DNA of 64,000 bases, taken from contig NZ_JAGYHF010000003.1 in NCBI RefSeq assembly GCF_018336155.1, positions 186,001 to 250,000 of the forward strand, written 5' to 3'. Within the stretch, counting starts at the first letter, position 1; each line of letters begins with the position of its first letter. Below the pieces are notes generated by a model. It worked only from the letters and a program-made list of their open reading frames with translations. It ran no database searches and was not told where the DNA came from. The translations under genes and the position numbers were made by a program. This DNA comes from Pseudomonas rustica (GTDB lineage: Bacteria > Pseudomonadota > Gammaproteobacteria > Pseudomonadales > Pseudomonadaceae). Below, piece by piece: positions 17,779-27,257 of the stretch.

Positions 17779-19113
17779 TTACTTGTCTGTCTGCGCGTTG
17801 GCATACAAATAATCCGTCGCCAACGAGGCCAGTGTCCTCACGCCAACCACCAGCGCCGACTCATCGACAAAGAACCCTGGATTATGATTCGGTGCATCTT
17901 TGCTCATGTCTTGATCCCGCGGCGTCACCCCCAAAAACACGAACAGCCCCGGCGCTTCTTTGGCAAAGAACGAGAAGTCCTCGGCCCCGCCCACCAGCGG
18001 CCCTTGCACCACGTCATCCTTGGCCGCCCACTTCAACGTCGGCAGCATTTTTTCGGTAAGTGCCGGGTTGTTGATGGTCGGGTCGTATTTTTCGATGATG
18101 GTGACGTCCGCTTTGGCACCGCCGCTTTCGGCGATTTTTTCGACGGTCTGGCGTACGTCGGCGTGGAGTTTCTGGCGGATGCCGTAGTCGTATGAGCGGA
18201 TCGTCCCGGTCATGTCGACCGATTCGGGAATGATGTTGTAGCGCGTCCCGCCGTTGATGGTGCCGATGCTGACCACCGATGGAAACGACGAGATGTCGGT
18301 GCGGCGGCTGACCACGGTTTGCAGGCCGACGATGGTTTGTGCGCCGACGGTGATCGGGTCGATGCCGTCCCAAGGGCGGCCGGCGTGGGTTTGTTTGCCG
18401 AGGATTTTGATGCGCAGGTCGTCGGAGCTGGCGAGGGTCGGGCCGGGGCGGTAGGTGATTTGGCCGGCGGGGACGCCGGCCCAGACGTGCAGGCCGAAGA
18501 CGGCGTCGGGTTTCGGTGATTTCATCACGCCTTCCTCGACCATCATTTTCGCGCCCCAGGTATTTTTGCCGTCGGGGATGAAGTCGCTCGGGCCTTCTTC
18601 GGCGGGCTGGAAGTAGAACACCACGGTGCCGGGCAGGGTGTCGCGCATGCCGGTCAGAATTTTCGCCGTGCTGAGCAGGATCGCGGTGTGGGCGTCGTGG
18701 CCGCAGGCGTGCATCACGTCGACTTCTTTGTCGAGGTAGGTGCCTTTGGCTTTCGAGGCGAATGGCAGGTCGGAGACTTCCTTGACCGGCAGCGCGTCCA
18801 TGTCGGCGCGCAGGGCAACGGTCGGGCCGGGCAGGGCGCCTTTGAGGACGGCGACCACGCCCGTGCGCGCCACGCCGGTTTTGACTTCCAGGCCCATGGC
18901 TTTGAGTTGTTTGGCGACCAGTTCCGACGTGCGCTTTTCAGTGTTGCCGAGTTCGGGGTGGGCGTGGATGTCGCGGCGGGTTTCCAGCAGTTCCGGTTCG
19001 AGCTTTTGCGCCTGCTCGGCGATCTGCGTGCGCGTGCTTTCCATGGTGGTGGCGCCGGCGTGACAGGCGAACAGGGTGAGTAGAACGGCCTGGGCAATGC
19101 GGGTCAGTTGCAT
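17779..19113 (-). CDS. Periplasmic M20 amidohydrolase (hippuricase-like)
   Basis: 444 residues with a signal peptide (MQLTRIAQ to HAGA, cleavage near 21), unusual among M20D enzymes, most of which are cytoplasmic. Metal-site motifs are present: ALRADMDALP near 101, MHACGHDAH near 134, PAEEGPSDF near 170 and a late GGAEDFSFF near 380. The dimerisation lid lies around 205-320. It should hydrolyse N-acyl amino acids or related amides in the periplasm. Transcribed toward the REP-rich gap; the upstream gene (an MscS channel) runs the same way 65 bases away, so co-transcription is possible but has no clear functional logic. Confidence 0.87.
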   Translation of the reverse strand: MQLTRIAQAVLLTLFACHAGATTMESTRTQIAEQAQKLEPELLETRRDIHAHPELGNTEKRTSELVAKQLKAMGLEVKTGVARTGVVAVLKGALPGPTVALRADMDALPVKEVSDLPFASKAKGTYLDKEVDVMHACGHDAHTAILLSTAKILTGMRDTLPGTVVFYFQPAEEGPSDFIPDGKNTWGAKMMVEEGVMKSPKPDAVFGLHVWAGVPAGQITYRPGPTLASSDDLRIKILGKQTHAGRPWDGIDPITVGAQTIVGLQTVVSRRTDISSFPSVVSIGTINGGTRYNIIPESVDMTGTIRSYDYGIRQKLHADVRQTVEKIAESGGAKADVTIIEKYDPTINNPALTEKMLPTLKWAAKDDVVQGPLVGGAEDFSFFAKEAPGLFVFLGVTPRDQDMSKDAPNHNPGFFVDESALVVGVRTLASLATDYLYANAQTDK

Positions 19114-19178
19114 CGGGTTTCTCCTTGGTTATTGTTTTTGGGCTTCCCTGCCTGTGACTGCAACTGCGCGCCTGAGTG

Positions 19179-21332
19179 CTATTCCTTAGGCTCGCCACCG
19201 CCGGCAGTGATCACTTGTACGCTCATGCGTGGGGTGGCCAGATCCAGTCCGGCTTCATCCAGATGCCGCTTCAGCGAAAGGTTGAACGCCCGCGACACTT
19301 CCCACTGTTTGATTGGCGCCGTCTTGAACCGTGCACGCAAAATCGCGCTGCCGGACTCAAAACTCTCGACACCCTGAATTTCCAGCGGCGACCAGATATT
19401 GCGGCGTTGCAGGGGATCGGTGCGCATTTTCTGGCCGACGTCGCGCATCAGTTTGATCGCGTCGTCGATTTCCATGTTGTACGGCACCGCGACGCGGAAG
19501 ATCGCGTAGCCGAACTCCCGCGAGTAGTTCTTGATGCTTTTGATTTCGCTGAACGGGATCGTGTGGACGATGCCGTCGATGTCGCGCAGGCGCACGGTGC
19601 GGATGGTCAGGCCTTCGACGGTACCGAGGTGGCCGCCGACGTCGACGTAGTCATCGATGGCCAGCGAATCTTCGATGATGATGAACAGGCCGGTGATCAA
19701 GTCGGCAACCAGCGACTGCGCACCGAAACCGATGGCCAGACCGATCACACCGGCACCGGCCAGCAGTGGCGTAACGTTCATGCCCATGTTCGCCAGCGCG
19801 ACGATCAGCGCGATGATGAAAATCGCCACGAACAGCACGTTGCGGATCAGCGGCATCATCGTTTGCGCGCGGGCATTGGCCAGGCCTTTGCGCGAGCGGG
19901 TAAGGGCGTGGTGCACGGCGGTGTCGGAGAGAATCCAGATCAGCCAGGCAAACAGCAGCGTGCCAGCGAGGCTGAACAGTTTTACGCTGACGTCATGCCC
20001 GTCGCCTTCTGCGAAAGTGATCAGCGACTTGCCCCACACCCGCAGACCCAACTCGATAAACGCCAGCCACACCAGCAGATGGGCGAGGGTATAGAAGAAG
20101 TTTTTCAGTCGTTCCGAATACAGCGCATGGCGTTTGGCCCCGCGCTGCGGTTTCAGCGAGTGGCGACGCACCAGGCCGTTGATCACCATGCACAGCACCA
20201 GCAACACCGTGCAGATCATCGATTGGCGCAAAGCAGTGCTGGTATCGCCGGCGGAGAAGAACGTCGCGAACAGCGAAATCCCCACCAGCACCAGCGCCGG
20301 GACGTACCAGAAGGTACCGAGGATATCGATGGTGTCGCTGAGCGCGCGGCGGGTCAGGCGTCGCGACAGGGGCTGGTTGCGGATCAGGTGCGCAATCGGT
20401 CGGCGGAACCGCAGAATGAACAGGCCGGTTGAAATTGCAGCAAGGACATTGGCGACGGTCGCGGCGGTGTGGGCCAGATGCACGCCGAGGCTTTCGATCA
20501 GACGCGGATCATTCAGCGCCTCACCGAACGCGGCGAAGCTGCCGATCAGCCACAACGGCCGGAACGCCTGATGACGCAGGATGTACAGCGCGCGATGGCG
20601 GTGCGGGCCATCGAGCAGGGAGAAAGCAATCACGCAGATTGCCGAGAAGCAGGTGCCAACCACCAATGCGTACGCCAACACCATCGCCAGGCTTTTACCC
20701 AACGAGGAAGGCAAGGCGTAACTCATGTAGACGGTGATGACCAAAGCGATCAGCCACGGCCCGAGTTTGCGCAGGGCGAAGCGCAGCATGTCGAGGGCTT
20801 TGGGGTGTTGCGGCAGTTCTTCGGTCAGACCAAAACGCATGCGCACGCGATGACTGAGCCAGATCAGCGCAGCGGCGAGCAGGCTCCAGACCATCAGAAT
20901 CATGGCGAAACCGAAGATTACCGGCAGCCATTCGCTGGCCGGCATCATCAAGGCGCTGAATTCATCTTTGGCCAGATCGAACTCGGCAGACCAGCGATTG
21001 AGCGGGCTGTCAGCACCGGTGAATTGTTTTTCGAAATTGGCGAGGGTGCCGCCGATCAGGCCGAGTACGCCCTCTTCAGGTGTGGTCTGGGCTTTTTTCG
21101 TGGCGTCGCGCAGCTTTTTCAGGTCGGTGAGCAGTTGCGCGCGTTGCTTGTCGTTTTCCAGCGACTTGATGACTTCGTCGAGGGATTGACCGAGGGGTTC
21201 TTGCGCTTCGGGCTGGGCCTTGTTGGTGTTGAGCAGGCCGGGCAGACCGACCGCCTGGGCAGGCGCCAGCGGCAGCAGCGTCATCAGGCAGACGAGGAAC
21301 AGACTGGGTAAAGCAAAAAGACGAGCAAACAC
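19179..21332 (-). CDS. Large MscS-family mechanosensitive channel
   Basis: 717 residues with a signal peptide (cleavage after PAQA near 27), a periplasmic coiled-coil-like segment (about 45-120), around ten membrane helices, and a C-terminal MscS core (about 500-700). The pore helix appears as LLAGAGVIGLAIGFGAQSLV (about 533-552), followed by the beta domain with DYVDVGGHLGTVEGL. It opens under membrane tension to release solutes during osmotic down-shock. The extended N-terminus places it with the YbdG/YnaI/MscK-like group rather than minimal MscS. Confidence 0.9.
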   Translation of the reverse strand: MFARLFALPSLFLVCLMTLLPLAPAQAVGLPGLLNTNKAQPEAQEPLGQSLDEVIKSLENDKQRAQLLTDLKKLRDATKKAQTTPEEGVLGLIGGTLANFEKQFTGADSPLNRWSAEFDLAKDEFSALMMPASEWLPVIFGFAMILMVWSLLAAALIWLSHRVRMRFGLTEELPQHPKALDMLRFALRKLGPWLIALVITVYMSYALPSSLGKSLAMVLAYALVVGTCFSAICVIAFSLLDGPHRHRALYILRHQAFRPLWLIGSFAAFGEALNDPRLIESLGVHLAHTAATVANVLAAISTGLFILRFRRPIAHLIRNQPLSRRLTRRALSDTIDILGTFWYVPALVLVGISLFATFFSAGDTSTALRQSMICTVLLVLCMVINGLVRRHSLKPQRGAKRHALYSERLKNFFYTLAHLLVWLAFIELGLRVWGKSLITFAEGDGHDVSVKLFSLAGTLLFAWLIWILSDTAVHHALTRSRKGLANARAQTMMPLIRNVLFVAIFIIALIVALANMGMNVTPLLAGAGVIGLAIGFGAQSLVADLITGLFIIIEDSLAIDDYVDVGGHLGTVEGLTIRTVRLRDIDGIVHTIPFSEIKSIKNYSREFGYAIFRVAVPYNMEIDDAIKLMRDVGQKMRTDPLQRRNIWSPLEIQGVESFESGSAILRARFKTAPIKQWEVSRAFNLSLKRHLDEAGLDLATPRMSVQVITAGGGEPKE

Positions 21333-21407
21333 TAGGCGGTCAACCTCGCAATGGGCGGATCGAACGAGTGTACGAGCCCGCCTGCTGCAATGCGAGCCGG
21401 TGCGCGG

Positions 21408-21584
21408 TTATTCGTTGAGTTTGGCGAGGATCTTGTAAACCACGGTAGCGAGTATCAACAGCATGCCGACCCACATGGCGAAAACACCGGCGTTCTTGTC
21501 GCGGAAGTTGAAGCCGATGGCCAGCAGGAGCATTCCGCACAGGATCGGAATGAGCATGGCGTGGAACGAAGACATCGTGATCAT
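21408..21584 (-). CDS. Small two-helix membrane protein
   Basis: A 58-residue reading frame too short for most gene calls. The ATG at 21584 is preceded by AAGG at a fair distance; the next ATG at 21575 is an alternative. The product starts MITMSSFHAMLIPILCG, has two hydrophobic segments separated by GFNFRDKNAG, and ends KLNE, so both termini probably lie on the same side of the inner membrane. Codon use has the GC-rich third positions of the neighbouring genes, which supports real coding. No function is known to me. Confidence 0.7.
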   Translation of the reverse strand: MITMSSFHAMLIPILCGMLLLAIGFNFRDKNAGVFAMWVGMLLILATVVYKILAKLNE

Positions 21585-21702
21585 GGAGACAGCCTTGTCG
21601 AAAGGGATGATTAAAGTCTAGGTGGCTTTTGTTTGGGAGGTGCTGATGTGTATCAGAGTTGAGCCGGTTTCTTGATGAAATTTGTGCTGGCTGAACCGGC
21701 CT

Positions 21703-21768
21703 CATCGCGGGCAAGCCTTGCTCCTACAGAGGTGAGGCTTGTGTAGGAGCAGAGCTTGCTCGCGAAGC
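21703..21768. repeat. REP pair, inverted (family 1 variants)
   Basis: TCGCGGGCAAGCCTTGCTCC (from 21705) faces GGAGCAGAGCTTGCTCGCGA (21746-21765). Located directly 3' of apeB. Confidence 0.8.
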
Positions 21769-21779
21769 TTTTAAGGCTT

Positions 21780-23069
21780 TTAAGGCAAATCGCGGCAGGC
21801 GTAAAACGCGCTCAGCACTTTCACCAGATGCGCCAGGTCGTGGCTGCCGCACAGTTCGCGGATCGAGTGCATGGCGAAGGTCGGCAAGCCGATGTCGACG
21901 GTGCGCACACCGAGGTGGCTGGCGGTGATCGGGCCGATGGTTGAGCCGCAGCCCATGTCGCTGCGCACCACGAAGCTTTGCACCGGCACTTCTTCGGCCA
22001 TGCACAGATGGCGGAAGAAACCGGCGGTTTCGCTGTTGGTGGCGTAGCGCTGGTTGCTGTTGACCTTGATCACCGGGCCGGCGTTGAGTTTCGGGCCGTG
22101 GTTGGCGTCGTGCTTGTCGGCGTAGTTCGGGTGCACGCCGTGGGCGTTGTCGGCCGAGACCAGCAGGGATTTCTGGATGGTGCGAACGAACTCGTCACCT
22201 TCCGGCAGCAGACGGCGCAGGGTTTGTTCGAGCATCGGACCGTCAGCGCCGCAGGCCGAGCAGGAGCCGACTTCTTCGTGATCGTTGCAGACCAGCACGC
22301 AAGTTTCGTCGGTTTCGGCAGTCAGCAGCGCTTGAAGACCGGCATAGCACGACAACAGATTGTCGAGACGCGCGCCGGCAATGAAGTCGCCGTTCAGGCC
22401 AATCACTGCAGCACTTTGTGTGTCGTAGAAGCTCAGCTCGTAATCGAGCACGACGTCGGCGTTCAAGCCGTGTTCGCGGGCCAGTTGATCGGTGAGCACG
22501 GCGCGGAAATCGACGCGTTCGTCCCCAGCGAATTGCGCTAGGATCGGCGGCAGTTCGGTTTGCGCGTTGATCGCCCAGCCCTGATTGGCTTCACGGTTGA
22601 GGTGAATGGCCAGGTTGGGAATGATCGCGATCGGCGCCTTGAAGTCGATCAGTTGGCTTTCGACCTTGCCGTCGCGGCGGAAGGTCACGCGGCCGGCCAG
22701 CGACAGATCGCGGTCGAACCACGGCGCCAGCAGTGCGCCGCCATACACTTCAACGCCCAGTTGCCAGAAGCCCTGACGCTGCAGTTCCGGCTGCGGTTTG
22801 ACGCGCAGGCACGGGCTGTCGGTGTGCGCGCCAACCAGACGGATGCCACCGTGCAGCGGCGAGGTGCGGCCCATTTTGATCGCGACGATCGAGGAGTCAT
22901 TACGAGTAACGTAATAGCGGCCGTTAGGCTCGGTGGTCCACGGCTCGCGTTCGTCGAGGCGCACAAAACCGGCGGCCTCCAGACGTTGCACAAGACTGGC
23001 GGTGGCGTGGAACGGGGTAGGGGAGGCCTTGAGGAAGTCGATCAGGCCTTGGTTCAACTCTTCGCGCAT
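21780..23069 (-). CDS. apeB: M18 aspartyl aminopeptidase ApeB
   Basis: 429 residues covering the whole M18 family. Zinc ligands and catalytic motifs are readable: [14 protein letters not shown] near 79, [11 protein letters not shown] near 222, CNDHEEVGS near 252 and the late MHSIRE near 402. Cytoplasmic metallopeptidase that releases N-terminal acidic or neutral residues from peptides. Its position beside the rluA-min block matches PAO1 PA3247 as I recall. Flanked by REP pairs on both sides, so probably a single-gene unit. Confidence 0.93.
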   Translation of the reverse strand: MREELNQGLIDFLKASPTPFHATASLVQRLEAAGFVRLDEREPWTTEPNGRYYVTRNDSSIVAIKMGRTSPLHGGIRLVGAHTDSPCLRVKPQPELQRQGFWQLGVEVYGGALLAPWFDRDLSLAGRVTFRRDGKVESQLIDFKAPIAIIPNLAIHLNREANQGWAINAQTELPPILAQFAGDERVDFRAVLTDQLAREHGLNADVVLDYELSFYDTQSAAVIGLNGDFIAGARLDNLLSCYAGLQALLTAETDETCVLVCNDHEEVGSCSACGADGPMLEQTLRRLLPEGDEFVRTIQKSLLVSADNAHGVHPNYADKHDANHGPKLNAGPVIKVNSNQRYATNSETAGFFRHLCMAEEVPVQSFVVRSDMGCGSTIGPITASHLGVRTVDIGLPTFAMHSIRELCGSHDLAHLVKVLSAFYACRDLP

Positions 23070-23134
23070 AACAAGCTCCAGACAGCAATGGCCGGGAGTT
23101 TAACGCGGTTGACGCCCATTGCGAACGCAAAACC

Positions 23135-23226
23135 TGTAGGAGCTGAGCTTGCTCGCGAAGGCGTCGGGTCAGCAACATCTATGCTGAATGACACAGCGCT
23201 TTCGCGAGCAAGCTTTGCTCCTACAA
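23135..23226. repeat. REP pair, inverted (family 1)
   Basis: TGTAGGAGCTGAGCTTGCTC (23135 onward) pairs with an inverted copy ending at 23226. It separates apeB from the glycosyltransferase-like gene. Confidence 0.85.
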
Positions 23227-23239
23227 GGGGTGGGGTTGG

Positions 23240-24340
23240 TTAGCGGGGGGTGAACACGCGTTTTTTCAGGTAGCGCATGATGACTTTCTCGTCTTCCGGC
23301 TTGTCCGGGCGTGGCAGCTGTTTTGGCCAGCGGCTCTGGCTCAGGAGCTTTTTCTGCCGGCTCTCGTCCCAGCGCAGAATCTCCCGCGACGCACATTCCC
23401 ACCACTCATGGCGGCAGGCGCTGTAGTACGGATCATCCGGTGCGGCGCTGCCATACAACAAGTCTCGACCGACCTTGCGCAAGGCGCCGCTCTGGTTGCG
23501 CAGTTTCCATTTGATTTTCAGGCGCTGCCAGGCCGACGGGAACGGTTTGACTCGCGGCACGTCGCGGCACAGATCCACCAGTCGCTGACTGAACGTTTCG
23601 CCATGCTGGGAGAAGAAGTACGTCTGCATCGCATGGAAAAAACGCTTTTCGGCGAAGTAGTGATAGACGTATTTTCGCGCTTCCACAACCCGGCGTTCAC
23701 GCAGGGCATACGACAACGCGATCTGCTCGATGGTGTGAATCTCGAAACCGCCGACCGTGCATTGGTCGATCATGCTGATCGATTCTTCAAACAAATCCAG
23801 ATCGTTTTCGGTGACACCGCACAGGCCGCTGTTGTAGAGCTTGAAGCCGTTTTCCGGCGTCACGCCATACGCACTGAGGTCGCGCGCAAGCTTCAGATAG
23901 TCGCTGCGCTGGTGCACGTCTTTCCAGTCGTACTCGAAGCGATCCATGACCGAGCAATCCTGCCCGATGGCATCGAGCAGACGGCTGGGATGATCGGTGA
24001 ACAGCGTGTCGGTGTCGACGAACAGCGTCTTCTCCGCCCATTGCATGCCTGCGGCGATGGCGCAGGCCTTGCGGCGATGGTGGTAGCCATTCGTGCCTTG
24101 CCAGCGCGTCAGCGTCGCTTCGTCGAGGAACACCGTGTCGACCGGCCAGCCGGCGTAATCTTGCGGGCGATCAGTGAGAATTCTGATCGCCGGGAGCTGG
24201 CCGTTTTTCGCCTGGGACAACACGGTGAGGATGCTGAACTTGGCCTCGCGGCGGTAGACATCCTGATTGCCGTAAATCAGGTACAGCAACTGTTGGCGGG
24301 TTTTTTTCAGGGGTGTGGCGAGGGAATCAATACAACTCAT
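23240..24340 (-). CDS. Glycosyltransferase-like protein of unknown function
   Basis: 366 residues from ATG 24340; a TTG three codons upstream is also possible. No signal peptide or membrane helix. Near residue 112 it carries FVDTDTLF, a DxD motif like that of nucleotide-sugar-dependent GT-A glycosyltransferases, preceded by an alternating beta/alpha pattern. The C-terminal third is very basic. I do not recognise a named family, and acceptor and donor are unknown. It sits between rluA and apeB, which are adjacent in PAO1 by my recall, so it may be an insertion. Transcribed in the same direction as rluA, 15 bases downstream of it, so probably co-transcribed. Confidence 0.7.
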   Translation of the reverse strand: MSCIDSLATPLKKTRQQLLYLIYGNQDVYRREAKFSILTVLSQAKNGQLPAIRILTDRPQDYAGWPVDTVFLDEATLTRWQGTNGYHHRRKACAIAAGMQWAEKTLFVDTDTLFTDHPSRLLDAIGQDCSVMDRFEYDWKDVHQRSDYLKLARDLSAYGVTPENGFKLYNSGLCGVTENDLDLFEESISMIDQCTVGGFEIHTIEQIALSYALRERRVVEARKYVYHYFAEKRFFHAMQTYFFSQHGETFSQRLVDLCRDVPRVKPFPSAWQRLKIKWKLRNQSGALRKVGRDLLYGSAAPDDPYYSACRHEWWECASREILRWDESRQKKLLSQSRWPKQLPRPDKPEDEKVIMRYLKKRVFTPR

Positions 24341-24355
24341 CCGAAACAAAAATCC

Positions 24356-24991
24356 TTAAAACGGTGCCGGGCATTCGAAGCGCAAGCGTTCGCCGGTCTG
24401 AGGATGGGTGAAGCTCAACATACTCGCGTGTAAACACAGACGCGGCCAGGCGGCCAAGGCTTGTTCGTGGGCGTAGAGCCCGTCACCCAGCAGCGGATGA
24501 CCGATGGACAGCATGTGCACGCGCAACTGGTGCGAGCGGCCGGTGATCGGCGTCAGCTCGACGCGGCACCAGTCGCCGCAACGCTCGAGCACGCGCCAGA
24601 AGGTCAGCGCATGTTTGCCGAATTCGTGATCGACCACGTGGCGCGGCTTGGTTGGCGGATCGTACCGCAGTGGCAAATCGATGCTGCCACTGTCCAGTTC
24701 CGGCTGACCCCAGGCCAACGCGGTGTAGGCCTTTTCGGTTTCACGGTCATGAAACTGGCGCGACAGTTCACGATGCGTGTCGGCGTCACGGGCCAGCAGA
24801 ATGATGCCGGAGGTTTCCCAGTCCAGACGATGGACGATGCGCGCTTCCGGGTAGCCGTTTTCCTGCAGACGGGTAATCAGGCAATCCTTGTTGTCGTCGG
24901 CGCGACCGGGCACCGAAAGCAGCAACGTCGGTTTGTTCACCACCAGTACAGCGGCGTCCTGATGGATGATGTGGATGTTGGACAACGGCAT
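24356..24991 (-). CDS. rluA: Pseudouridine synthase RluA
   Basis: 211 residues, the compact form without an S4 domain, as in RluA. The catalytic aspartate lies in RIVHRLDWETSG (about 51-62), and the late RSHQLRVHMLSIGHPLLGD is the family's substrate-binding stretch. In E. coli RluA modifies 23S rRNA U746 and tRNA U32. Cytoplasmic. It lies next to minE as in PAO1 (PA3246). Confidence 0.93.
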   Translation of the reverse strand: MPLSNIHIIHQDAAVLVVNKPTLLLSVPGRADDNKDCLITRLQENGYPEARIVHRLDWETSGIILLARDADTHRELSRQFHDRETEKAYTALAWGQPELDSGSIDLPLRYDPPTKPRHVVDHEFGKHALTFWRVLERCGDWCRVELTPITGRSHQLRVHMLSIGHPLLGDGLYAHEQALAAWPRLCLHASMLSFTHPQTGERLRFECPAPF

Positions 24992-25043
24992 TAAAACAGC
25001 CTCGTAACAAATGCCAACGGCGGCTCGGGACTGCTGATAACCC

Positions 25044-25122
25044 TGTAGGAGCTGCCGAAGGCTGCGATCTTTTGATTGTCAAAAACAAAATCAAAAGATC
25101 GCAGCCTTCGGCAGCGCCTACA
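25044..25122. repeat. REP pair, inverted (family 2)
   Basis: TGTAGGAGCTGCCGAAGGCT (25044 onward) pairs with an inverted copy ending at 25122, with one mismatch (GCGCCTACA). It lies between minE and rluA. Confidence 0.85.
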
Positions 25123-25166
25123 CGAGCATCAACAGCCCGAGCCGCCGCAGCGACTACCTGATCGAC

Positions 25167-25421
25167 TCAGCGATCGGGCAGGGTGATGTTGAGTTCCAGA
25201 ATCGAGCAACTGCCCTGGCTTTCCAGTGCAACATGTACGTCGTCGTTGCCGATGTTGACGTACTTGCGGATCACGTCGACCAGTTCCTTCTGCAAGGCTG
25301 GCAAGTAATCCGGCGTGCTGCGCTGGCCGCGCTCATGCGCCACGATGATCTGTAGACGCTCTTTCGCTACCGAGGCGGTACTTGGCTTTTTGTTGGCACG
25401 AAAGAAGTCAAAAAGGTTCAT
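25167..25421 (-). CDS. minE: Cell division topological specificity factor MinE
   Basis: 84 residues, the usual MinE length. The N-terminal membrane-targeting and MinD-binding segment ([12 protein letters not shown], then [14 protein letters not shown] at about 22-35) is followed by the dimeric beta-domain. MinE drives MinD off the membrane and makes the MinCD system oscillate so that division occurs at mid-cell. The ATG overlaps the minD stop as TAATG, and the ribosome site GGAGGTAGG lies inside the end of minD, so the two are translationally coupled. Confidence 0.97.
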   Translation of the reverse strand: MNLFDFFRANKKPSTASVAKERLQIIVAHERGQRSTPDYLPALQKELVDVIRKYVNIGNDDVHVALESQGSCSILELNITLPDR

Positions 25422-26233
25422 TACCTACCTCCAAACAGGCGCTCGAAGAATCCCTTCTTCTCGACATCGAGGAAACGGTGGGCTTTTTCTTTGCCCAGCA
25501 AACGGTCGACGGTATCGCTGTAAGCCTGACCGGCATCGCTCTGGTCGTCGAGAATCACCGGTACGCCCTGGTTGGATGCCTTGAGCACCGCCTGGGATTC
25601 CGGGATCACGCCGAGCAGGGTGACCGAGAGGATTTCCTTGACGTCTTCAACGCCCAGCATCTCGCCCTTTTCCACACGCTCTGGATGGTAGCGAGTGATC
25701 AGCAGGTGTTCCTTGATCGGGTCTTCGCCACGTTCGGCGCGACGCGATTTGCTCGCCAGCAGGCCGAGCATGCGGTCCGAATCTCGTACCGAGGACACTT
25801 CCGGGTTGGTCACGACGATCGCTTCATCAGCGAAGTACATGGCCAGGTGCGCGCCTTTCTCGATGCCCGCCGGGGAGTCGCAGACGACGAACTCAAATTG
25901 TTCCTTGAGCTCCATCAGGACTTTTTCCACGCCTTCGACGGTCAGCGCGTCTTTGTCGCGGGTCTGGCTGGCGGCCAGCACGTAGAGGTTTTCCAGGCGC
26001 TTGTCTTTGATGAGCGCCTGTTGCAGGTTGGCTTCGCCGTTGACCACGTTGACGAAGTCATACACCACGCGGCGCTCGCAACCCATGATCAAGTCAAGGT
26101 TACGCAAGCCCACGTCGAAGTCGACGATCACTGTTTTGTGGCCGCGCAGAGCGAGGCCGGTACCGATAGCGGCGCTGGTGGTGGTCTTACCCACACCACC
26201 CTTGCCGGATGTAACCACGAGAATCTTGGCCAA
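25421..26233 (-). CDS. minD: Septum site-determining ATPase MinD
   Basis: 270 residues. Deviant Walker [11 protein letters not shown] (about 11-20), and the C-terminal membrane-targeting amphipathic helix [10 protein letters not shown] (259-268). The start appears to be TTG at 26233, with AGGGG upstream; translation from it gives the conserved [13 protein letters not shown]. It recruits MinC to the membrane and is cycled by MinE. Confidence 0.97.
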   Translation of the reverse strand: MAKILVVTSGKGGVGKTTTSAAIGTGLALRGHKTVIVDFDVGLRNLDLIMGCERRVVYDFVNVVNGEANLQQALIKDKRLENLYVLAASQTRDKDALTVEGVEKVLMELKEQFEFVVCDSPAGIEKGAHLAMYFADEAIVVTNPEVSSVRDSDRMLGLLASKSRRAERGEDPIKEHLLITRYHPERVEKGEMLGVEDVKEILSVTLLGVIPESQAVLKASNQGVPVILDDQSDAGQAYSDTVDRLLGKEKAHRFLDVEKKGFFERLFGGR

Positions 26234-26402
26234 GGTGTTTCACCCCTAAGGAAGAAGGACTTTTTAGCCCCTGAAAAACATCTCTTGAAAACTACTGCAG
26301 TCGGACAGCCTTGGCTGGAATTTGGCTTTAGGCCTTTTTCCTACTTCGTTTGAGCCGTTTTCGCTACGTTTTAGAGATGCTTGGAAAATGCGGCAGTATC
26401 CG

Positions 26403-27140
26403 TTAAAGCCGAATGATGTTCAACACGTCGCCCGACAGGCTGACCTGTACGCCCGAGCCCCACATTGGATCGCGGCGCAAATCCTCGGAAACCTTGTAAT
26501 GACCGGCGATGGAGATCAGTTCAGCGCTTAATTGCTGACAGAAAATCCGTGCCTTGGTGTCACCCTTCACGCCGGCCAGCGCACGGCCACGCATCGGGCC
26601 GTATACATGGATGTTGCCATCGGCAAGAAGTTCCGCCCCCGGACTGACCGAGGAGACCACGACCAAATCGCCACCCTGCGCGTATATCTGTTGGCCACCA
26701 CGTACTGGCGTGGTGATGACGCGGGTCTGTTTGACGGTCGGTTCTGGCGGCTTTTCCGGCTTCTTTTTGACTTCGGCTTCTGGCATCTCCAGTGGCCGTT
26801 CACGAGCACCGGACGGCGGCAGCACCGGAATGTCGATGGCGATGGCGGCGGCAATGTCTTCGATGCGGCTGGCACGAATCGCCAAGGTGCGCAGGCCATG
26901 TTGACGGCACACACGCATCAAACCTGGCAGGTCGACCGCGCCTTCGCTCGGCGGCAGTTTGTCCAAGGCCAGAACCAGCGGCGCGTTGCTGAAGAAATTC
27001 GGCGCCTGCGCAACTTTGGCGGCCAATTGCCGATCGAGGCTGTCGAGGTCGTTACGGGCCAGTTCCAGCACGGTAATGGCCAGCATGCTGCCCTTTAGCT
27101 GGAACACGGGATCTTGGTTTAACGGTTCGGTTTTGCTCAT
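26403..27140 (-). CDS. minC: Septum site-determining inhibitor MinC
   Basis: 245 residues from ATG 27140; the open frame extends 22 codons upstream, but the conserved MinC start is [18 protein letters not shown]-terminal FtsZ-inhibitory domain (about 1-110), a proline-rich linker (around 125-150, [10 protein letters not shown]) and the C-terminal beta-helix that binds MinD ([20 protein letters not shown] stretch onward). First gene of minCDE; the 169-base gap before minD is unusually long for this operon and could hold an internal promoter. Confidence 0.96.
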   Translation of the reverse strand: MSKTEPLNQDPVFQLKGSMLAITVLELARNDLDSLDRQLAAKVAQAPNFFSNAPLVLALDKLPPSEGAVDLPGLMRVCRQHGLRTLAIRASRIEDIAAAIAIDIPVLPPSGARERPLEMPEAEVKKKPEKPPEPTVKQTRVITTPVRGGQQIYAQGGDLVVVSSVSPGAELLADGNIHVYGPMRGRALAGVKGDTKARIFCQQLSAELISIAGHYKVSEDLRRDPMWGSGVQVSLSGDVLNIIRL

Positions 27141-27257
27141 GTCGGCATACAACGGCTTGTCACTAAAAGTGCCGAGACTTATAACGAGAACGCCCGCAGG
27201 CCGCAAGCCGGGTCGAACGATGTAGAATGCGCGGCCACTGTATTTACGGAAGCTTTA

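Noticed and set aside
19176..20432. Long plus-strand frame opposite the mechanosensitive channel gene
   Set aside because: Antisense shadow: low-complexity composition rich in D, Q, H and R and no recognisable domain.
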